This document shows positions 15,857 through 19,746 of a DNA stretch of 19,746 bases, one piece after another. The notes below the pieces were generated by a model. That model searched no databases. It was not told the origin of the DNA and saw nothing but the letters and a program-made list of their open reading frames with translations. The position numbers were made by a program, and so were the translations under genes. The DNA is from Bacteroides_D sp963543925 (GTDB lineage: Bacteria; Bacteroidota; Bacteroidia; Bacteroidales; CAJPTX01). Each line of letters starts with the position of its first letter. Position 1 is the stretch's first letter. The stretch is taken from the NCBI GenBank assembly GCA_963543925.1, contig CAUUCP010000042.1:1-19746 (forward strand), in the 5' to 3' direction.

Positions 15857-15910
15857 TGTTCTTGCCCAAGAACAATATGACGCCGCTTCTGTTACAAGAA
15901 ACGACGTCAT
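15857..15910 (-). terminator. Terminator hairpin downstream of adk, with a second palindrome
   Basis: Minus-strand bases 15910-15897 pair with 15890-15877 around a 6-base loop, giving 14 bp with two G-U wobbles that would be A-C mismatches on the other strand. This starts 21 bases after the adk stop. Directly after it is an 8+8-base palindrome with a 2-base centre (TGTTCTTG-CC-CAAGAACA, 15857-15874). The U-content between them is modest (ATTGTTCTT). The remaining bases of 15576-15931 hold the gcvH promoter; an 82-codon minus-strand frame there (15627-15875) has no gene-like features. Confidence 0.6.
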
Positions 15911-15931
15911 GTTTTTCGTGTGCAATGCGTA

Positions 15932-16501
15932 TTATAACTTATCGATCACCTCTTGCAATCGCTCAAAGATCTCGTCCACTGTCCCTAATCCGTTGATCTG
16001 AAAAAGCTTCCCCGATCCATTGTAATGCGAGGCTACGGGAGCCGTCTGTTCGTGATAGACCTGTATACGGTTCTCGATCACCTCCTCTTTATCATCCGCT
16101 CTTCCTTCCAATTTGGCACGTTGTAACAGACGATGCACCAACTCCTCCTTTTCTACCGAGAGCAGAAGTACGGCGTTGATCATCGTCCCCTCGTCGTGCA
16201 GCATCTGATCCAACTGTACAGCCTGCGGTCGCGTTCTAGGAAAACCGTCAAAAATAAATCCTTTGACGTCGCGGTGTGCTCGTATGAATTCTTGGATGAT
16301 CCCTATGACCATCTCGTCTGGGACGAGCTGTCCCTTGTCCATAAACTCTTTCGCCTGTACCCCTAGCGGAGTGCCAGCTGCAATTGCCCCCCGGAGAATA
16401 TCTCCTGTGGAGATGTGAGTGAGTTCGTATTTCTTTTCCAACAGTTGTGCCTGTGTTCCCTTGCCGGCACCAGGAGGTCCGAATAGAATTAGATTGATCA
16501 T
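15932..16501 (-). CDS. adk: Adenylate kinase
   Basis: Interconverts ATP + AMP and 2 ADP in the cytoplasm. It is 189 residues from the ATG at 16501; a GTG one codon earlier is less likely. The P-loop GPPGAGKGT is at 8-16, THISTGDILRGAI at 28-40 (AMP site) and FDGFPRTRPQA at 84-94. The lid is short: QRAKLEGRADDKEEVIENRI has no zinc-finger cysteines, so this is the short-lid form common in Bacteroidota. It follows hpt by 24 bp and is the last gene before the hairpin at 15877-15910, so it probably ends the lpxC-lpxA-hpt-adk transcription unit. Confidence 0.97.
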   Translation of the reverse strand: MINLILFGPPGAGKGTQAQLLEKKYELTHISTGDILRGAIAAGTPLGVQAKEFMDKGQLVPDEMVIGIIQEFIRAHRDVKGFIFDGFPRTRPQAVQLDQMLHDEGTMINAVLLLSVEKEELVHRLLQRAKLEGRADDKEEVIENRIQVYHEQTAPVASHYNGSGKLFQINGLGTVDEIFERLQEVIDKL

Positions 16502-16525
16502 CACTATATTCTCCGTAGAAAAACG

Positions 16526-17110
16526 TTATTCCGAAAGAATGTATAGGTCTGGGAGGTTTCTCCCCAACCCATTGTAGTCGAGTCCATAGCCTACGACGAA
16601 ACGGTTGGGTAGGTCGATTCCCACGTAGTCGACATCGAAGTTTCCCGCAAAGGCTTCGGACTTAGTAAACATGGCGGCGATCTGGATGGAACGCGCTCCG
16701 CGTCCCTTCAGATTGTCGAGTAGGGACTGCATGGTGAGTCCCGTGTCTACGATATCTTCGATAATCAGTACGTCTCGTTGTGCGATACGCTGAGTGAGTC
16801 CCAAGAGTTCCTCGGGTTGTTGCGAGGCATTAGTTCCGTGATAGGTACGGTAGCGCACGAACTCTACCGAGAGGACAAATGGCAGTTGGCGTACTAGGTC
16901 AGCAGCAAAGACAAAGGCTCCGTTGAGGATGCAGAGCGCCAAGGGGTCGGAGTCGTGCGGAAATCCCCGTTCGATCTGGCTGGCTAGGCGTGCCACCTGG
17001 AGCTGCAGGTGTTCGCTGTTATAAAGTTGTTGAAACGTAAGACCTAGCAAATGTACCTGAGGTTGCATCTGGGGTTGTATCTGGGATTGTATCTGGGGTG
17101 TATCGCTCAT
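16526..17110 (-). CDS. hpt: Hypoxanthine phosphoribosyltransferase
   Basis: Salvages hypoxanthine and guanine to IMP and GMP using PRPP. It has 194 residues. The PRPP-binding motif VLIIEDIVDTGLTM is at 114-127. ALCILNGAFVFAADL (58-72), VEFVRYRTYHG and the C-terminal FVVGYGLDYNGLGRNLPDLY are all typical. The first 19 residues are unusual: a Gln-rich tail (SDTPQIQSQIQPQMQPQV) encoded by 12-bp tandem repeats, ahead of the normal family start near LLGLTFQQLY. The ATG at 17110 overlaps the lpxA stop as ATGA, favouring this start over the internal Met15. adk follows by 24 bp. Confidence 0.95.
   Translation of the reverse strand: MSDTPQIQSQIQPQMQPQVHLLGLTFQQLYNSEHLQLQVARLASQIERGFPHDSDPLALCILNGAFVFAADLVRQLPFVLSVEFVRYRTYHGTNASQQPEELLGLTQRIAQRDVLIIEDIVDTGLTMQSLLDNLKGRGARSIQIAAMFTKSEAFAGNFDVDYVGIDLPNRFVVGYGLDYNGLGRNLPDLYILSE
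17057..17103 (-). repeat. 12-bp tandem repeat at the hpt 5' end
   Basis: The plus strand shows CTGAGGTTGCAT, CTGGGGTTGTAT and CTGGGATTGTAT, then a partial CTGGGGTGTAT. In the protein each unit gives a four-residue step (IQSQ, IQPQ, MQPQ). Unit length is a multiple of three, so copy number can change without breaking frame. Confidence 0.8.
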
Positions 17111-17892
17111 TCTATCCTGCCTCCTCGTAGTAGACCTCGGTCTGACTGTTGTACGAATTTAATAATTTCCTCCAACTCTGGGGTGGAACGCATTTCTTGT
17201 ATGATACGTTCTATGCCCTGTGAGATATTCATCCCCTCGCGATAGAGTAGCCTGTAGGCTTCCTGTATCTCTTGTATGAGCTCGGCAGGGAATAATCGTC
17301 GCCGCAAACCAACGACATTCAATCCACAGAACATGATCGGCTCTCTTCCCGCAATGACGTAGGGTGGCACGTCCTTGTTCACCTTAGTACCCCCTTGCAC
17401 CATCACGTGTTTTCCAACCCGTGTAAACTGGTGTACGAGCGTCCCCCCCGAAAGGATCGCATAGTCGTCAATCTCCACCTCTCCTGCCAACTGGGTACTA
17501 TTTCCTAGGATTACGTGGTTGTGCAAGAGGCAGTCATGCGCGACGTGTGCATACGCCATTACCAAGCAGTCTTCTCCCACGCGGGTTACTTGTTTTGCCA
17601 GCGTGCCTCGGTTCACCGTGACACACTCTCGGAGCGTAGTACCGTCGCCGATTTCTACCGTGGTATATTCCCCCTTGAATTTCAAGTCTTGGGGAATTCC
17701 AGCAACTACGGCATTGGGGAAGATGCGGCAGTTTTTCCCTATGCGCGCCCCGTCAAAGATGGTCGCATGAGGTCCAATCCATGTATTATCCCCGATTTTT
17801 ACATCATCAGCGATATAAGCGAATGGCTCTACCACGACGCCGTTCCCTAGCGTAGCACCTGCTGCTACATGAGCCAATGGACTTATCGTCAT
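17107..17892 (-). CDS. lpxA: UDP-N-acetylglucosamine O-acyltransferase
   Basis: The first enzyme of lipid A synthesis, acylating UDP-GlcNAc from 3-hydroxyacyl-ACP in the cytoplasm. It has 261 residues (E. coli 262). Left-handed beta-helix hexapeptide repeats run from about residue 2 to 185. VMAYAHVAHDCLLHNHVILG contains the predicted catalytic His119 and His116; LVHQFTRVGKHVMVQG gives His154 and His162. A helical C-terminus follows VPPYVIAGREPIMFCGLNVV. It lies 20 bp after the LpxC-FabZ gene, the next step of the pathway, and overlaps hpt by ATGA. Confidence 0.97.
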   Translation of the reverse strand: MTISPLAHVAAGATLGNGVVVEPFAYIADDVKIGDNTWIGPHATIFDGARIGKNCRIFPNAVVAGIPQDLKFKGEYTTVEIGDGTTLRECVTVNRGTLAKQVTRVGEDCLVMAYAHVAHDCLLHNHVILGNSTQLAGEVEIDDYAILSGGTLVHQFTRVGKHVMVQGGTKVNKDVPPYVIAGREPIMFCGLNVVGLRRRLFPAELIQEIQEAYRLLYREGMNISQGIERIIQEMRSTPELEEIIKFVQQSDRGLLRGGRIE

Positions 17893-17912
17893 TTCTTTCT
17901 TCGCGTATTGTG

Positions 17913-19301
17913 TTAGGATTTACGAGCGATTTGCGCCATTAGGTCTCCTTCCGCCACGAGGTTATTTCCCACATACGTCGTCCCGTGCATAACCGCCATA
18001 CCACGGCGTATGGGACTTATCAGCTCCATACACAAGATCAGCGTATCGCCAGGCATTACTTTCTGTCGGAAACGGACGTTGTCTATTCGTAGGAAATAAG
18101 TGAGGTAGTTTTCTGGATCAGGGACGGTACTCAAGACCAATACGCCTCCCACTTGTGCCATAGCTTCGACTTGCAAAACCCCTGGCATGACAGGAGCTCC
18201 AGGGAAGTGTCCGACGAAGAAGGGTTCGTTTATCGTAACGTTTTTCACCCCCACTACGCGCGTCTCGGAGAGCTCCATAATCTTATCTACCAACAAGAAT
18301 GGTGAACGATGTGGTAAGAGCTGTTGCACCTGATTTACGTCTAAGATTGGGGGTTGTGTGAGGTCTATTTTGGGCGCAGTGTCTTTTTGTGTTTCTAAGT
18401 AGGCTTTACGAATCAATTTCGCAAGCTCTGTATTCGCACGGTGTCCTGGTCTCTGGGCTACGATATGTCCTCGTAGTCGGACCCCGACGAGGGACAAATC
18501 TCCCAGCACGTCTAAGAGTTTGTGTCGTGCGGGTTCGTTCTCGTAGGAAAGGGGTTCGTTACTCAGAATCCCATTTTTCACGGGCTGTACCTTGGGTTTC
18601 CCAAATAGCGTAGCAAGACGATCCAGCTCGTCTTGTGGCACCTCCTTTTCCAAGATTACAAGCGCATTGGCAAGGTCGCCCCCCTTGATAAGATTATGCT
18701 CTCGCAACTGTTCTAGTTCGTGGAAAAAGACAAATGTGCGCGAGTTTGCGATCTCTTGTGCGTAGTCCTCTTTTTCGGAGAAGGTCGCAAATTGATGTCC
18801 TAGTACCGAGGAATGATAGTCGATAAGCACCTCCACAGCGTAGTCCTCGTCGGGGTAAAATGAGAGTTCCACGCCCGCACTCTCATCTTTGAAGGAGATT
18901 TTCTCCTTTGGCGTGAAATAGACTCTCTCGGCCTGCTGTTCTACGAGTCCCACCTGCGCGATCTGTTTGACAAATTCGCGTGCACTACCGTCTAGGATAG
19001 GAACTTCAGGACCATTGAGGTGTACTTCAGCATTGTCTACCCCCATCGTCCAGAGGGCAGACATCAGGTGCTCGAGCGTGCTGACGCGCGCTTGCCCTTC
19101 TACTATGGTAGTCCCACGTGCGGTATCTTGTACATTCTCTGCCAAGGCGCGCACTACGGGTGCTCCCTCCAGATCGTCACGGATAAAGAGAATGCCCGTA
19201 TTGGCAGGGGCTGGGCGCACCTCAGCTGTTGTCATCACCCCCGTATGAAGTCCCTGACCCGCTACGTGCAAGGGGGCGGCAAGAGTCTGTTGTTTCGACA
19301 T
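17913..19301 (-). CDS. lpxC-fabZ: Bifunctional LpxC deacetylase / FabZ dehydratase
   Basis: A 462-residue fusion of the zinc deacetylase committing UDP-3-O-acyl-GlcNAc to lipid A with the 3-hydroxyacyl-ACP dehydratase of fatty acid elongation. LpxC covers about 1-305: zinc ligands His78 (STLEHLMSALW), His260 and Asp264 (RHKLLDVLGDLSLVG), and general-acid-like His287 (PGHRANTELAKLI). FabZ covers about 318-462: QQLLPHRSPFLLVDKI and GHFPGAPVMPGVLQVEAMAQ with catalytic His365 and Glu379. This fusion is usual in Bacteroidota and joins two enzymes using the same 3-hydroxyacyl-ACP pool. It heads the operon and has an exact -7 element 58 bases upstream. Confidence 0.98.
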   Translation of the reverse strand: MSKQQTLAAPLHVAGQGLHTGVMTTAEVRPAPANTGILFIRDDLEGAPVVRALAENVQDTARGTTIVEGQARVSTLEHLMSALWTMGVDNAEVHLNGPEVPILDGSAREFVKQIAQVGLVEQQAERVYFTPKEKISFKDESAGVELSFYPDEDYAVEVLIDYHSSVLGHQFATFSEKEDYAQEIANSRTFVFFHELEQLREHNLIKGGDLANALVILEKEVPQDELDRLATLFGKPKVQPVKNGILSNEPLSYENEPARHKLLDVLGDLSLVGVRLRGHIVAQRPGHRANTELAKLIRKAYLETQKDTAPKIDLTQPPILDVNQVQQLLPHRSPFLLVDKIMELSETRVVGVKNVTINEPFFVGHFPGAPVMPGVLQVEAMAQVGGVLVLSTVPDPENYLTYFLRIDNVRFRQKVMPGDTLILCMELISPIRRGMAVMHGTTYVGNNLVAEGDLMAQIARKS

Positions 19302-19359
19302 TGAGTCTTCTAATTCTGTTTCGTGTCTATGACGCGTGGCTCCAACGATGCCTACAGAA

Positions 19360-19367
19360 CAAAGGTA
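19360..19367 (-). promoter_or_regulatory. -7 promoter element of the lpxC-lpxA-hpt-adk operon
   Basis: The minus strand reads TACCTTTG, an exact TAnnTTTG match, 58 bases before the lpxC-fabZ ATG. A run of T residues lies just upstream on the same strand. No clear -33 box is seen. Confidence 0.5.
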
Positions 19368-19450
19368 GGAAAAAAGGTTTGCTTTGGCTTAGCTTTCTTA
19401 CCGACGATTTGTGTTTTCGTTGCATCGGTAGTGAAGTTGGAACGGGGTTA

Positions 19451-19743
19451 GCGACTGCTATCCTAAAAAAGTGTGCAAGCTCCCCTTTTTAGTACCTCGG
19501 AGTCCAAGTTATAAACCAGTAAAATGGGAGTTACACAAGTACAAATTTCGGAATTTGTCCTCGAAAAGACAAGCACATCACAAGGGGTGCTGTGCGCTTA
19601 TTACGATACTCCTTACCAGCCTTTTGCAAGATGTAGATACCCTATGGAAAGAAAAAGAACCTTTGTTCCGTCGCTCCCCCAACACCATCGGCGATACTGT
19701 CCTAAAAAAGTGTGTAAGCTCCACTTTTAGTAACTTGGTGTTG
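19451..19743. repeat. Two direct copies of a short dispersed repeat (19451-19503, 19691-19743)
   Basis: The core TCCTAAAAAAGTGTGnAAGCTCC lies at 19461-19483 and 19700-19722, with one difference in 23 bases, and looser similarity continues to about 53 bases. The second copy can fold as AAAAGTG with CACTTTT around a 9-base loop. The piece GATACTGTCCTAAAAAA of the second copy (19693-19709) recurs exactly at 389-405. The pattern GATA-GTCC-TGTGTAA faintly resembles terminal repeats of IS256-type elements, but no transposase is present in the window. Confidence 0.6.
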
Positions 19744-19746
19744 AAT

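Larger units (their letters stand above)
19302..19746. other. 445-bp region upstream of lpxC-fabZ with dispersed repeats
   Basis: No convincing gene is visible up to the window edge. It holds the lpxC-fabZ promoter near 19360 and two direct copies of a short repeat (about 19451-19503 and 19691-19743). The 68-codon plus-strand frame at 19524-19730 runs into the second repeat and lacks family features. Confidence 0.6.

Noticed and set aside
15627..15875. 82-codon minus-strand frame between adk and gcvH
   Set aside because: No domain or hydrophobic pattern is seen, and its end passes the gcvH promoter region.

Overview
The window looks like a chromosomal piece of a Porphyromonas-like member of the Bacteroidales. 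The evidence is a fused LpxC-FabZ enzyme, a short F1 epsilon subunit, a C-terminal type IX secretion (T9SS) sorting domain on a C10 cysteine protease of the PrtT/streptopain kind, and several intergenic matches to the Bacteroidota -7 promoter element TAnnTTTG. The genus is an inference; no rRNA or species marker is present. Almost all genes lie on the minus strand.

Left half (1-11.0 kb), accessory in character. Positions 1-284 hold what seems to be the end of a plus-strand gene with a frameshift. Next are two paralogous multidomain C10 proteases (540-3503 and 7256-10675, both minus). Between them sit a plus-strand AAA-ATPase-like/PD-(D/E)XK protein (3735-5348) and a three-gene toxin-antitoxin operon of the HipBST kind (5553-7034: XRE regulator, HipA N-terminal-domain antitoxin, HipA-like kinase with an N-terminal zinc-ribbon-like motif). 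Upstream of the operon lie three palindromic operators at an exact 41-bp period. The proteases differ sharply. The 7256-10675 protein has signal peptide, Spi-type propeptide, catalytic domain, Ig-like regions, a repeat domain and a T9SS sorting domain. The 540-3503 protein has no room for the propeptide, no sorting domain, and a perfect internal 240-bp duplication followed by a Glu/Gln-rich linker.

Right half (11.0-19.3 kb), housekeeping in character, all on the minus strand. Listed from high to low coordinate, in transcription order: lpxC-fabZ, lpxA, hpt and adk, tightly spaced (ATGA overlap between lpxA and hpt), ending at a hairpin downstream of adk; then gcvH; an exported TPR protein with one C-terminal membrane helix; atpD and atpC (F1 beta and epsilon only, without the other ATP synthase genes); and a small exported alpha/beta-hydrolase-like protein. 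LpxA and LpxC-FabZ serve lipid A and fatty acid synthesis, Hpt and Adk purine metabolism, GcvH glycine cleavage, and AtpD/AtpC energy conversion.

The right edge (19302-19746) carries a promoter for lpxC-fabZ and two direct copies of a short dispersed repeat. A 17-base piece of that repeat recurs at 389-405 near the left edge. Start codons of atpD, gcvH, adk and hipS were set to internal ATGs, from codon identity, family N-termini and gene overlap.
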